Below, piece by piece: positions 1 to 9,512 of a stretch of 64,000 nt of DNA (the first letter of the stretch is position 1; the number at the start of each line of letters is the position of its first letter). Origin of the DNA: Herbaspirillum sp. ST 5-3 (GTDB lineage Bacteria; Pseudomonadota; Gammaproteobacteria; Burkholderiales; Burkholderiaceae_D). The DNA is taken from NCBI RefSeq assembly GCF_004804275.1, contig NZ_STGI01000005.1, positions 1-64,000 on the forward strand. The letters run 5' to 3'. The notes under the pieces were generated by a model. The model searched no databases and was not told the origin of the DNA. It saw only the letters and a list, made by a program, of their open reading frames with translations. The position numbers and the translations under genes were made by a program.

Positions 1-435
1 AATTCGGCGCGTTACGGCATTGCCTGGGGTGCGCTGGGTGCGGCGGAAGACTGCTGGTTCCGTGCCCGCCAGTATGTACTGGACCGCAAGCAGTTCGGCA
101 AGCCTTTGGCGGCAAACCAGTTGATCCAGAAAAAGCTGGCCGACATGCAGACCGAAATCACGCTCGGCCTGCAAGGCTGTCTGCGCCTGGGCCGCATGAA
201 GGATGAAGGCACCGCAGCGGTGGCGATCACCTCGATCATGAAGCGCAATTCCTGCGGCAAGTCACTGGACGTGGCGCGCATGGCGCGCGACATGATGGGC
301 GGCAACGGCATCTCGGATGAATTCGGCGTGGCACGTCACCTGGTGAACCTGGAAGTGGTCAACACCTATGAAGGCACGCATGACATCCATGCGTTGATCC
401 TGGGACGTGAACAGACGGGAATTGCGGCGTTTTAA
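1..435 (+). CDS. gcdH: Glutaryl-CoA dehydrogenase, C-terminal part (5' end outside window)
   Basis: Reads in frame from base 1 ([19 protein letters not shown]) to a TAA at 435, so only the last 144 residues are visible. It matches the C-terminal helical domain of FAD-dependent glutaryl-CoA dehydrogenase, which oxidises and decarboxylates glutaryl-CoA to crotonyl-CoA in lysine, tryptophan and dicarboxylate catabolism. Diagnostic stretches are [39 protein letters not shown] and [17 protein letters not shown]. The Glu in YEGT is the expected catalytic base of this family. A two-subunit acyl-CoA dehydrogenase follows about 330 bp downstream on the same strand, which fits a dicarboxylyl-CoA oxidation locus. 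Confidence 0.93.
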   Translation, partial: NSARYGIAWGALGAAEDCWFRARQYVLDRKQFGKPLAANQLIQKKLADMQTEITLGLQGCLRLGRMKDEGTAAVAITSIMKRNSCGKSLDVARMARDMMGGNGISDEFGVARHLVNLEVVNTYEGTHDIHALILGREQTGIAAF

Positions 436-477
436 CTGCGATTGCAGTAACAAGATGAGATCGTGCCGGACAGTTGC

Positions 478-724
478 CGCTTCTGACGCTGCCGAAAGAG
501 CCTGGCTCAAATCGGATAAAGAAGCGAAACATGTCTGAGCCGCAGGCGAGTTGGTTTCGCTTCCCGATTTGAGCCAGGCTCTTTCGGGAACCCCGAAGGG
601 GCAGCGGCTGTGCGGTCGCCTTCTTTGGCTTACTTTTCTTGGCGAGACAAGAAAAGTGAGCGGCTGCCGGGCCGCCCCCGGCAAGGTCTTGCGAAGAACC
701 GACTTTATTGCATCACCAAAGAAC
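478..724 (+). repeat. Dispersed structured repeat, copy 1
   Basis: First of three related elements; it fills most of the 326-bp gap between gcdH and the next gene. A perfect 24-bp inverted repeat (492-515 with 564-587, left arm beginning CCGAAAGAGCC) encloses a second 10-bp stem, GAAGCGAAAC (521-530) with GTTTCGCTTC (554-563). These are followed by the constant CCCCGAAGGGG hairpin, a hairpin of type CTTACTTTTCTTG/CAAGAAAAGTGAG, and a GC-rich CCGGGCCGCCCCCGG hairpin. The end, 'ttgcatcacc', is shared by all copies. Compared with the copies at 3147 and 62945, the outer arms differ in sequence but stay complementary. I see no coding potential of its own. Confidence 0.9.
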
Positions 725-761
725 CAGCCATCGCCGGAACAAAGAACAAACAGAGGAACAT

Positions 762-1958
<1,197 letters not shown>

Positions 1959-1967
1959 GAGCACATC

Positions 1968-3101
1968 ATGGATTTCACCTTTACCGAAGAACAACAGATG
2001 CTGGTCGATACCACCCGCCGCTTTATCGCGAAGGATTATGGATTCGAAGCACGCCAGAAAATCAAGGCAACATCGCCCCAGGGATTCAGCCGCGAGGTCT
2101 GGCAAAGTTTGGCCGACATCGGCCTGCTCTCGCTGAACGTCCCCGAGGCCGACGGCGGCCTGGGTGGCAGCCCGATCGACACCATGCTCGTCATGAACGC
2201 GGTCGGCGAAGGACTGCTGCTCGAACCCTTCCTCGCCAGCGCGGTGCTCGCCACGAAGACGCTTGCCTTGCTTGGCAATGAAACACAGCGTGGCACGCTG
2301 CTTCCCGCACTGGCCGCCGGCGAAAAAATCGCCGCGCTGGCGCACGAGGAACCCTCCACCCGCTATGACCGCATGGCAGTTGAAACGCGTGCCTTTCAGG
2401 TCGGCGACGGCTATGTCCTGACCGGCAGGAAGAGCGTGATCGCGCATGGCGCCTCGGCCGATGTGCTGCTGGTCACGGCACGCATCGCCAAGGCCGGCGA
2501 AACCGGCACGCTGGCGGTCTTCGCCGTGCCGCGCGAGACGGACGGCCTGCGCCATGTTTCCTACGCCACGGTCGACGGCGTGCGCGCTGCGGACGTGTGG
2601 CTGAATCAGGCCTACGTTCCCGCGTCGGCGATGCTCAATGCCGCTGACGATACCGAAGGCGCACTGGCACAGGTGCTCGACTTCGGCCTCGCCGCCGTCT
2701 GCGCGGAAGCCGTGGGCGCACTCGACAAGCTGCTCGCGGCAACGGTCGAATACGCCCGCAATCGCAAGCAGTTCGGCCAGCCGATCGGCAAGTTCCAGGC
2801 GCTGCAGCACCGCATGGCCGACATGGTGCTGCATATCGAACAGGCGCGCTCCATGAGCTACCTCGCGTCGGTGCGCTGCAACGATACCGATCCGGCCGTG
2901 CGCAACCGCGCGCTGTCGGCAGCCAAGGTCGTGATCGGCCAGGCCTGCCGCTTCGTCGGCCAGCAGGCAGTGCAACTGCACGGCGGCATGGGCGTCACGG
3001 ATGAACTGGATGTCAGCCATTACTTCAAGAGATTGATGGCCATTGAAATGCAGTTCGGTAACACCGACCAGCACCTGGAGTCGTACGCGCAGCAGCTCTA
3101 A
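1968..3101 (+). CDS. Acyl-CoA dehydrogenase, PimD-like small subunit
   Basis: A 377-residue acyl-CoA dehydrogenase family protein starting MDFTFTEEQQMLVDTTRRF, 9 bp after its partner and preceded by TAGGAG. It has the family N-terminal and C-terminal helical domains (ATVEYARNRKQFGQPIGKFQ; LHGGMGVTDELDVSHYFKRL). It lacks the C-terminal catalytic-Glu motif and the well-conserved flavin/acyl loop of the large subunit, as expected for the non-catalytic partner of a heteromeric enzyme. It very probably forms a complex with the preceding gene product and transfers electrons to ETF. The match to pimeloyl-CoA dehydrogenase small subunit is by architecture and remembered sequence, not a search. Confidence 0.86.
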   Translation: MDFTFTEEQQMLVDTTRRFIAKDYGFEARQKIKATSPQGFSREVWQSLADIGLLSLNVPEADGGLGGSPIDTMLVMNAVGEGLLLEPFLASAVLATKTLALLGNETQRGTLLPALAAGEKIAALAHEEPSTRYDRMAVETRAFQVGDGYVLTGRKSVIAHGASADVLLVTARIAKAGETGTLAVFAVPRETDGLRHVSYATVDGVRAADVWLNQAYVPASAMLNAADDTEGALAQVLDFGLAAVCAEAVGALDKLLAATVEYARNRKQFGQPIGKFQALQHRMADMVLHIEQARSMSYLASVRCNDTDPAVRNRALSAAKVVIGQACRFVGQQAVQLHGGMGVTDELDVSHYFKRLMAIEMQFGNTDQHLESYAQQL

Positions 3102-3146
3102 CGAAGCGTCAAGACACGATCAAGTCGCGCCTAAAGGAAGACCTGT

Positions 3147-3408
3147 CTCCGCTGTGAGCTGCCGAAAACTTCACCGGCCAGGCGGAAAAAGAAGCGAAAT
3201 CTGTCTGAGCTCCGAGCGCAGCGAGGGCGAGTTATTTCGCTTCCCGCCTGGCCGGTGAAGTTTTCGGGAACCCCGAAGGGGCAGCGAGCTGCGGTCGCCT
3301 TTTTGGCCTACTTTTTTGGCGAAGCAAAAAAGTAGGTGGCCCGCCGGGGCCAGTCCCGGCAAGCCCCCACGAAGTGACTTCGCCCTTGCATCACCGAAGA
3401 AAAACACA
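3147..3408 (+). repeat. Dispersed structured repeat, copy 2
   Basis: Second copy, in the same orientation as copy 1. The outer arms are 3162-3185 and 3244-3267, a perfect 24-bp inverted repeat (left arm begins CCGAAAACTTC) different from those of the other copies. The inner stem is GAAGCGAAAT (3191-3200) with ATTTCGCTTC (3234-3243), which shows a compensatory change against copy 1. The loop is longer (TCCGAGCGCAGCGAG insertion). CCCCGAAGGGG follows, then the hairpin CTACTTTTTTG/CAAAAAAGTAG, itself compensated relative to the other copies, and the terminal 'ttgcatcaccgaagaa'. Confidence 0.9.
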
Positions 3409-3433
3409 ACAACGAACGCCTGTCGAATTCAAT

Positions 3434-3470
3434 CACATGGGTTACAAAAAAGTTCAACCACATGGGTTAC
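3434..3470. repeat. Short direct repeat CACATGGGTTAC x2
   Basis: CACATGGGTTAC occurs at 3434-3445 and again at 3459-3470, each preceded by TTCAA(C/T). The repeat period is 25 bp. It lies just beyond structured repeat copy 2 in the 456-bp gap before the GH18 gene. Function is unknown; it could be the remnant of an insertion-sequence end or a binding site for a dimeric protein. No transposase is visible here. Confidence 0.55.
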
Positions 3471-3557
3471 GCCTTCAAGTTCAAGTAGCCACGCTCACCG
3501 CCCCTGCACTCATCAAATCAGGCACGGCTTGATGCACTGATCCATCATGCAGGCGTG

Positions 3558-5693
3558 CTACGGCATGCTGAACCAGCTCTCATAGCTCGTCACCGAGAAC
3601 CCTCCGAAACCCGCCCGGAATCCGAGATTGACGCGGGCCTGGTCCACCACATCCAGCAAGCTTTGTCTGCCGCACAGCCTGTCGTCGGCGGCCGGGCATC
3701 GCACCTGCAAGGCCAGTCTCACGCTCTTCCCGGCGGTCGCGGCATAGTCCAGTTCCGAGCTGGCACTGGAGATGATGCGATCCGCGGTATTACGATAATC
3801 CAGCATGACGGTGTAGTCGGTGGCATCGATCGTGAATTCGCTCAGCTTGCGCGTCTGTCCGTCATAGGTCAGCTGATAGGCCGGATCGTCATACCAGTAC
3901 GCGATGTCGACGCTCACGGGAAGCGTGCCTGCGGGCAGGACGGCAGCGATATTGTCGCGAACCTTTTTCAGAAGCTGCAGGTACTGGCTTGCCGTCGATA
4001 CATAATTTGTCTTCCATTCGCTCAGCAGGTATGGCCTGACGTCGAGATGCAAACCGGCCGGCGCAGCCTTTCCCTGTGCGATCAGATCGCTGGCGAATCT
4101 CGCCACGCGCAGCGCTGCGTCCACCGCCTGCTGATGATTCTGTTCCAATGCCCACTGGCTGTTCGCGGCCAGCAAGGTGATATCGATTCCTCGCGTCTTT
4201 GCATCGGCGATCAACTGCGCCAGCAGCGCCGGCTGTAACTGCAGCTGTGCCAGACCGTCGAAATAGACGTGATTGATGCGGTTATCCAGCGCGAACTGGA
4301 AGAATTTCTGCTTTTCGACCTCGTCCGTCAGATTGACGGAAGTTCGCACCGAAAACGGCCCGCGGTTGCCGATGCCGTAATTCATTGCGCTGAGCAAGTC
4401 GCCATTGTCCGCTCCGAGCTGCCAGGCATAGACGCCGGCCAATCCGCCGGTGACGGCGAATCGCGCTTTTTCCGAGGCGGCGCGAGGATCGTCGTAGCCG
4501 ATATAGGTGCGTGTCTCCGGATTCCACAAAGCGTAGGCGTGCAAGCTGGAATCGTAGTTCACCTGATATCCGTTCTTGCCGTTGCCCTTGCGGTCGAGAA
4601 GCTTGGCCGCCAGCCAAGGGTAGACCTCGGTGCCGCCTTTTCCGTTGTAATTGGCATCGCCCGTGCCCTGGGTCACATCGACGATATTGGTGCAGTTTCC
4701 CCATCCGCGGCTGTAGGTGGCGACGCCCTGAACCAGTTTCGACGGCGGCACGCCGGCATTGATCAGGGTCTGGACACCTCTGTATGGCGTACTCGGATAC
4801 AAGGGCGTGTGGTGGCCGATACCGGACCACGGGCCGTAGTAGTCATAGGTCATCGCAAAGAAGAAGTCGACGTATTGTTGCGCCCTCTGGTAATTGACCT
4901 TGCTGACGACATAGGTGCCGGTATTGACGGCTGACGTGAGCAGGTATTTCCGCCCGTTTGCCATGCCGAGCTCATCCAATGCATCGCGCAAGTCGCTCAG
5001 GAGATCGGCATACGACTCGCCGTCGCCAGGCGTTCCCAGCGCGCCGGCAGTCGGGCTTTCCCAGTCGATGTCGACGCCGTCGAAATACGGGTGTTCATCG
5101 AGGTAGGTCGTCACGGAATCGACAAATACCTCTCTCTTTGCAGCATCACCGGCCAGGTGATAGAACGGCTTGCCGCCGGAAGGGCCGCCGATGGATACCA
5201 TCAGCTTCAGATTGGGCGACTTTTTCTTCACTTCGGAAAGCTGCGCGTATTGCGTGTTGCTCACATCGGTGACCGCAAGCGCGAAGTCCGGCTTGCCGTT
5301 GCAGGCATAGGCCGCATCCGTCGATTGATCCGGGCCGCAGATGTTAAGGAATGCGTACACCAGGTGGGTCAGGTTGTTTGCGGTCACGTTGTCGAGCTTG
5401 TAGCCGTTCGCGATCGCATAGCTCGGCAAATAGGCACCGACAATCTTGCCCGAAGTCTGGGCAAACGGCACGGACCTGCCTGGGAAAAAATCGTAGGCTG
5501 CATTGGAAAGAACGGCAGTACTCGTGCCGGTCGATGCCACAGTTACCGCAGTGGCAATTTTGTCAGCCTGTGCTTCGGGCCGGTTGGCGAGGGATTGATC
5601 CGAGCTGAAGCCCGAGGCGGCAGTATCGCCCTCCATTCCGCCGCCGCATCCGGTGACCGCCAACGCAAACAACAGCGTGCATAGTTTTTTCAT
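3558..5693 (-). CDS. GH18-family glycoside hydrolase lipoprotein with extra C-terminal domain
   Basis: A 711-residue secreted lipoprotein. The N-terminus MKKLCTLLFALAVTGC is a lipoprotein signal peptide with lipobox VTGC (Cys16). After a Ser/Thr/Ala linker, a chitinase-type TIM barrel runs from about residue 80 to 445. The GH18 signature FDGVDIDWE is at residues 204-212, with Glu212 as the expected proton donor, and SIGG at about 167. Residues about 455-711 form a second alpha/beta domain without the GH18 signature, which I cannot assign. Likely role: hydrolysis of chitin or other GlcNAc-containing polymers at the cell surface. The start is supported by a GGGGGGAGAC ribosome site. It is transcribed divergently from the carboxylase gene. 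Confidence 0.85.
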   Translation of the reverse strand: MKKLCTLLFALAVTGCGGGMEGDTAASGFSSDQSLANRPEAQADKIATAVTVASTGTSTAVLSNAAYDFFPGRSVPFAQTSGKIVGAYLPSYAIANGYKLDNVTANNLTHLVYAFLNICGPDQSTDAAYACNGKPDFALAVTDVSNTQYAQLSEVKKKSPNLKLMVSIGGPSGGKPFYHLAGDAAKREVFVDSVTTYLDEHPYFDGVDIDWESPTAGALGTPGDGESYADLLSDLRDALDELGMANGRKYLLTSAVNTGTYVVSKVNYQRAQQYVDFFFAMTYDYYGPWSGIGHHTPLYPSTPYRGVQTLINAGVPPSKLVQGVATYSRGWGNCTNIVDVTQGTGDANYNGKGGTEVYPWLAAKLLDRKGNGKNGYQVNYDSSLHAYALWNPETRTYIGYDDPRAASEKARFAVTGGLAGVYAWQLGADNGDLLSAMNYGIGNRGPFSVRTSVNLTDEVEKQKFFQFALDNRINHVYFDGLAQLQLQPALLAQLIADAKTRGIDITLLAANSQWALEQNHQQAVDAALRVARFASDLIAQGKAAPAGLHLDVRPYLLSEWKTNYVSTASQYLQLLKKVRDNIAAVLPAGTLPVSVDIAYWYDDPAYQLTYDGQTRKLSEFTIDATDYTVMLDYRNTADRIISSASSELDYAATAGKSVRLALQVRCPAADDRLCGRQSLLDVVDQARVNLGFRAGFGGFSVTSYESWFSMP

Positions 5694-6044
5694 GTCTCCC
5701 CCCTTGTCAGCCGCTTTTCGGAATTCGGTGCGTGCTGTCGGACGCTCGCACCATGATGACCAGCTTGTTCATGATTGTTTTGTAGCGTCAACGAGAGCCC
5801 GTCACGCAAAAGCTGCAAGCGAATGGTCGATCCGACGCGAATCATTCATCGGGGCCGGGCGGTACTTGACGATTTGTCATTCTAGGTGCCGTGCATGAGG
5901 TTTCAATATTGGCGCGCCAGTTTTGAGAAAAGTTGAGAATCTGGGGCAGACCAATCTCCCTAGTCAAAACCGTAGACAATAATCGCACGCCCGTGCTAAA
6001 ACACACTCATCATTCCAGCAAAGACCCAGAGACAAGGATTCCAC
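5694..6044. other. Intergenic region between divergent genes
   Basis: 351 bp separating the GH18 gene (minus) from the acyl-CoA carboxylase gene (plus); it must carry both promoters. I see a good ribosome site (CAAGGATTCCAC) before the carboxylase ATG. I cannot assign a convincing operator, terminator or RNA structure. Confidence 0.6.
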
Positions 6045-9000
6045 ATGGCCGTCACACGCCTTCTGATCGCCAATCGCGGCGAAATTGCCATCCGCATCGC
6101 GCGCGCTGCCGCCGAACTCGGCATTGCCACCGTTTCCGTCTATTCCGAGGACGACGCGTCGTCGCTGCATGTGCGGCGCACGGACGAAAGCCGTGCGTTG
6201 AGCGGCGTGGGCGCGGCGGCTTACCTCGACATCGAACAGATGGTGGCAGTCGCCAGGGAAGCGGGTTGCGACGCAATTCATCCGGGTTACGGATTCCTCA
6301 GCGAGAATGCGCAATTCGCGCGGCGTTGTGCGGAAGAAGGCATCCTGTTTGTCGGTCCGGGCGCGCAGATTCTTGAACTGTTCGGCGACAAGACGCAGGC
6401 GCGTGCGCTCGCGAAGCAGCATGCGGTGCCGGTGGTGCGCGGAAGCGATCAGCCGGTGACGCTGGAGGAGGCACGCGCCTTCCTGGCGGAGCTCGGCGAG
6501 CGCGGTGCGATGATGATCAAGGCGGTCGCGGGCGGCGGCGGGCGTGGCATGCGCACGGTGCGAAACGACGCGGAAGTCGGCGAGGCTTATGCGCGTTGCC
6601 GCTCCGAAGCGCAGGCGGCCTTCGGCAGTGCCGAGGTGTATGTCGAACAGCTCGTCGCGCGTGCCCGGCATATCGAAGTGCAGATCGTGGGCGATGGCAG
6701 CGGCGAGGTCAGCCATGTGTGGGAGCGCGAATGCACGCTGCAGCGCCGCAACCAGAAGCTGGTGGAAATCGCGCCCAGTCCCACGCTGGATCACGCGCTG
6801 CGCGCACGCATCGTCGATGCGGCAGTCCGCCTTGCCACGGCGGTGCGCTACAGCGGCCTGGGCACCTTCGAATTCCTGGTCGACGCCGACGACCACGGGC
6901 CGGATGCGCGCTTCTATTTCATGGAGGCCAATCCGCGCCTGCAGGTCGAGCATACCGTCACCGAGGAAGTGACGGGCATCGATCTGGTGAAGGCCCAACT
7001 GCAACTGGCGGATGGCCATACGCTGCAGCAGCTCGGCCTGACGCAGCATGAGATACCGGCGCCGCGCGGCTTCGCGCTGCAGGCGCGCATCAACATGGAA
7101 ACCATGGATGCCCAGGGCAACACGCTGCCCTCGGGCGGCACGCTGCGTGCTTTTGAGCCGCCATCCGGCCCTGGCATACGGGTCGACAGTTTCGGTTACA
7201 GCGGCTATGCGCCGAGCCCGCGCTTCGACTCGCTGCTGGCGAAACTGATCGCATCCACCAGCTCGGGGCGCTTTCCCGAGGTGGTGGCGCGAGCGTATCG
7301 CGCACTGTGCGAATTCCGCGTGGAAGGCGTGGAAACCAACATCGGTTTCCTGCAAAACCTGCTGACGCGGCCCGACGTGATTGCCAACCGCGTGCACACG
7401 CGCTTCGTCGAGGAACATATCGCGGCCCTGATCGAGCCGGAAGGCGGCGCGCACCAGAAGCTGTATGCGGTGGCGGCCGAGAGCAGCGAGGATGGCGCTA
7501 CGGAGAGCCATGCCGCACCGGAGAACACCATTCCCATCGCCGCACCCATGCCGGGCTCCATTGTGTCGATCGAGGTCAGCGAAGGCGACGTGGTACATGC
7601 GGGACGCCAGATCGCCATCATCGAGGCGATGAAGATGGAACACATCGTATGCGCTGATGCCAGCGGCTTTGTGCGCAAGGTGAACGTCAGGATAGGCGAT
7701 GTGCTGTTCCAAGGGCATCCGTTGGTGTACATCGAGCCGGCCGAGATCGATGCGCAGCATGCGGACGCAGCGCAGGAGATCGATCTCGATGCGATTCGCC
7801 CCGATCTCGCGGAAGTGCAGCAGCGGCATGCGATCGGCCTGGACGACATGCGGCCGGATGCCGTTGCACGCCGACGCAAGACCGGTCAGCGCACCGCGCG
7901 GGAAAACATCGCCGATCTGTGCGATGCGGACAGCTTTATCGAATACGGTGCGCTGGCCATTGCGGCACAGCGCCGCCGCCGCTCGCTGGAAGAGCTGATC
8001 CGGATCAGCCCGGCGGACGGCCTGGTGGCGGGCATCGGCAGCGTCAACGGCGGATTGTTCGATGACAGCAAGACGCGCTGCATGGTGATGTCGTACGACT
8101 ACACGGTTTTTGCCGGCACCCAAGGCATGATGAACCACAAGAAGACCGACCGCATGTTCCAGCTCGCCGAGCAATGGCAATTGCCGGTGGTGCTGTTCGC
8201 CGAAGGCGGCGGCGGCCGGCCCGGCGATACCGACGCGATGCTGGTGGCAGGACTGGATGTGATGTCTTTCATCAATTTTGCCCGCCTGAGCGGACTGGTG
8301 CCGCGCGTGGGCATCGTTTCCGGCCGCTGCTTTGCCGGCAACGCGGCCTTCCTCGGCTGTTGCGACGTGATCATCGCGACGGAAAACGCGACCATCGGCA
8401 TGGGCGGTCCGGCCATGATCGAAGGCGGCGGACTCGGTGTGTTCGAGCCCGAGGAGGTCGGCCCGGTCAGCATGCAGGCGCCCAACGGCGTGATCGACAT
8501 CGTCGTCAAGGATGAGGAAGAAGCGGTCCGGGTGACCAGGCAATACCTGTCGTATTTCCAGGGCCGGGTGGACACCTGGGAATGCGCCGATCAGCGCAAG
8601 CTGCGCCAACTGATCCCGGAAAACCGTCTGCGCGTGTACGAAATCCGCAATGTCATCGAAACCCTGGCCGACAAGGATTCCGTGCTGGAACTGCGCCGTC
8701 AGTTCGGCCGCGGCATCGTCACCGCGCTGATTCGCATCGAAGGCCGCCCTTTCGGCCTGATTGCCAACAATCCGCAGCATCTGGGCGGTGCGATCGACGC
8801 CGAGGCCGCGGACAAGGCGGCGCGCTTCATGCAATTGTGCGATGCCTTCGACCTGCCCATGGTTTCCCTGTGCGATACGCCCGGCTTCATGGTCGGCCCC
8901 GACGCGGAAAAGACGGCGATGGTGCGGCATGTGTCGCGCATGTTCGTGACCGCAGGCAGCATCAGCGTGCCGTTTTTCACGATTGTCTTGCGCAAGGGCT

Positions 9001-9350
9001 ACGGGCTCGGCGCGCAAGCAATGGCCGGCGGCAGTTTCCATGCGCCCTTCTTTACCGTCTCGTGGCCGAGCGGCGAATTCGGAGCGATGGGGCTGGAGGG
9101 TGCCGTCCGGCTAGGCTACCGCAAGGAACTGGAAGCGGTCGCCGATCCGGCCGAACGACAGGCAATGTTCGACAAGATGGTCGCGCAGTCCTATCAAAAC
9201 GGCAAGGCCATCAACATGGCATCCTATCTCGAGATCGACGATGTGATCGATCCGATGGAATCGAGGCACTGGATCCTGCGCGGCCTGCTCTCGGCGCCGC
9301 CGGCCGCGCCGCGCACCGGAAAGAAGCGGCCCTGCATCGATACCTGGTAG
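6045..9350 (+). CDS. Single-chain biotin-dependent acyl-CoA carboxylase (BC-BCCP-CT)
   Basis: An 1101-residue protein carrying all parts of an acyl-CoA carboxylase on one chain. The biotin carboxylase is at about 1-450 (start VTRLLIANRGEIAIRIAR; ATP-grasp loop KAVAGGGGRGMR; FMEANPRLQVEH). A biotinyl domain follows with EAMKMEH, Lys530 being the biotin site. The carboxyltransferase is at about 590-1090 (GRCFAGNAAFLGCCDVIIA; DTPGFMVGPDAEKTAMVRH; KGYGLGAQAMAGGSFHAPF). Most bacteria encode these on two to four genes. Fused chains of about 120 kDa are known as long-chain acyl-CoA carboxylases. It is a lone gene, so its substrate (acetyl-, propionyl- or longer acyl-CoA) cannot be read from context. 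ATG with an AAGGA site 8 nt upstream. Confidence 0.93.
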   Translation: MAVTRLLIANRGEIAIRIARAAAELGIATVSVYSEDDASSLHVRRTDESRALSGVGAAAYLDIEQMVAVAREAGCDAIHPGYGFLSENAQFARRCAEEGILFVGPGAQILELFGDKTQARALAKQHAVPVVRGSDQPVTLEEARAFLAELGERGAMMIKAVAGGGGRGMRTVRNDAEVGEAYARCRSEAQAAFGSAEVYVEQLVARARHIEVQIVGDGSGEVSHVWERECTLQRRNQKLVEIAPSPTLDHALRARIVDAAVRLATAVRYSGLGTFEFLVDADDHGPDARFYFMEANPRLQVEHTVTEEVTGIDLVKAQLQLADGHTLQQLGLTQHEIPAPRGFALQARINMETMDAQGNTLPSGGTLRAFEPPSGPGIRVDSFGYSGYAPSPRFDSLLAKLIASTSSGRFPEVVARAYRALCEFRVEGVETNIGFLQNLLTRPDVIANRVHTRFVEEHIAALIEPEGGAHQKLYAVAAESSEDGATESHAAPENTIPIAAPMPGSIVSIEVSEGDVVHAGRQIAIIEAMKMEHIVCADASGFVRKVNVRIGDVLFQGHPLVYIEPAEIDAQHADAAQEIDLDAIRPDLAEVQQRHAIGLDDMRPDAVARRRKTGQRTARENIADLCDADSFIEYGALAIAAQRRRRSLEELIRISPADGLVAGIGSVNGGLFDDSKTRCMVMSYDYTVFAGTQGMMNHKKTDRMFQLAEQWQLPVVLFAEGGGGRPGDTDAMLVAGLDVMSFINFARLSGLVPRVGIVSGRCFAGNAAFLGCCDVIIATENATIGMGGPAMIEGGGLGVFEPEEVGPVSMQAPNGVIDIVVKDEEEAVRVTRQYLSYFQGRVDTWECADQRKLRQLIPENRLRVYEIRNVIETLADKDSVLELRRQFGRGIVTALIRIEGRPFGLIANNPQHLGGAIDAEAADKAARFMQLCDAFDLPMVSLCDTPGFMVGPDAEKTAMVRHVSRMFVTAGSISVPFFTIVLRKGYGLGAQAMAGGSFHAPFFTVSWPSGEFGAMGLEGAVRLGYRKELEAVADPAERQAMFDKMVAQSYQNGKAINMASYLEIDDVIDPMESRHWILRGLLSAPPAAPRTGKKRPCIDTW

Positions 9351-9512
9351 CGGCACGCAAAAACAGTCTCTAAAAGCAAGAGGCACGCGAACGGCTTCGA
9401 AATGCCGCGGTCTTATTGTCAATGCCGCGGCCGAATTTCTCGGCGATGCCATTTCGCGATTTCCGGACACCACACGACGCCGGCGGTAGTGCTCGCCTCC
9501 ATTGATCGGAAC

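Noticed and set aside
5964-9041. A 1025-codon open frame antisense to the carboxylase gene
   Set aside because: It mirrors the codon structure of a GC-rich gene with clear catalytic motifs on the plus strand. Its translation is low-complexity His/Arg/Ala-rich with no domain.
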